The notes under the pieces were generated by a model that was given only the letters and a program-made list of their open reading frames with translations, ran no database searches and was not told the origin of the DNA. Of a stretch of DNA of 41,967 nt, positions 41,906-41,967 are shown piece after piece. The DNA lies in the NCBI GenBank assembly GCA_002399975.1, contig DHER01000063.1, forward strand, positions 1-41,967. Reading direction: 5' to 3'. Each line of letters opens with the position of its first letter. Positions within the stretch are counted from its first letter, which is position 1. The DNA is from Firmicutes bacterium UBA4845. GTDB lineage: Bacteria; Bacillota; Clostridia; Tissierellales; Sedimentibacteraceae. The translations under genes and the position numbers were made by a program.

Positions 41906-41933
41906 ATTATATCAGGTAACCTGTGTATGTCAA
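41906..41933 (-). promoter_or_regulatory. Perfect-box promoter with a palindrome in its spacer
   Basis: On the minus strand, TTGACA (41933-41928) and TATAAT (41911-41906) with a 16-base spacer. The spacer contains the palindrome CAGGTTACCTG (41923-41913), well placed for a repressor that excludes RNA polymerase from the PII-like gene. Confidence 0.75.
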
Positions 41934-41967
41934 CAAACAATTACATTTGAGTTTCCCCATTTTATAA

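Overview
The window is AT-rich bacterial chromosome with short intergenic gaps, strong AGGAGG-type ribosome binding sites, a few GTG/TTG starts and mostly T-rich intrinsic terminators. The gene content (SUF system with SufU, UgtP-like glycosyltransferase, pcrA-ligA, methionine gamma-lyase, a B12 riboswitch, and an F-type ATP synthase whose c subunit carries a Na+-type ligand set) points to an anaerobic, amino-acid-using Firmicute of the Clostridia/Tissierellia type. A Sedimentibacter-like organism is a guess from general resemblance. No rRNA, tRNA, CRISPR array, prophage or intact insertion sequence was seen; nearly everything reads as core chromosome.

Layout. 1-5.6 kb (+): a MarR-type regulator followed by sufCBDSU, a complete iron-sulfur cluster assembly operon, with two near-identical palindromic operators around the promoter. 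5.6-6.8 kb (-): Nudix hydrolase and a Gdt1-family cation exporter. 6.9-8.0 kb (+): UgtP-like glycolipid glycosyltransferase. 8.1-9.5 kb (-): YaiI/YqxD-family protein and an omega-amidase-like nitrilase. 9.7-13.1 kb (-): pyruvate carboxylase. 13.4-18.3 kb (-): pcrA-ligA-histidine phosphatase operon. 18.5-23.1 kb (+): a sigma-54 module with a TyrR-like activator, an NhaC-family transporter and methionine gamma-lyase, preceded by a -24/-12 promoter and three 16-bp imperfect palindromes. 23.1-25.3 kb (-): surE, then a cobalamin riboswitch with its terminator, then cobT. 25.5-27.0 kb (+): a secreted DUF4886/SGNH-type protein. 27.1-29.9 kb (-): an SsuABC/TauABC-type ABC importer. 30.2-32.8 kb (-): an M20 amidohydrolase and a class I aminotransferase. 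33.1-34.4 kb (+): an orphan RloA/COG1106-like AAA ATPase. 34.5-41.1 kb (+): atpI-BEFHAGDC. 41.2-41.8 kb (-): a protein made of two PII-like domains.

How it fits together. The middle of the window looks devoted to amino-acid, chiefly methionine, breakdown: uptake by the NhaC-family carrier, cleavage by methionine gamma-lyase, and nearby aminotransferase, amidohydrolase and omega-amidase enzymes. Pyruvate carboxylase replenishes oxaloacetate, and the probable Na+-coupled ATP synthase fits an anaerobe using a sodium gradient. The features most worth a second look are the sigma-54 module with its unusual GSFTGG loop, the MarR control of suf, the likely AUA start of atpF, the epsilon subunit lacking its inhibitory C-terminal domain, the orphan AAA ATPase placed directly before the atp operon, and the operator-like palindromes in several promoter regions.
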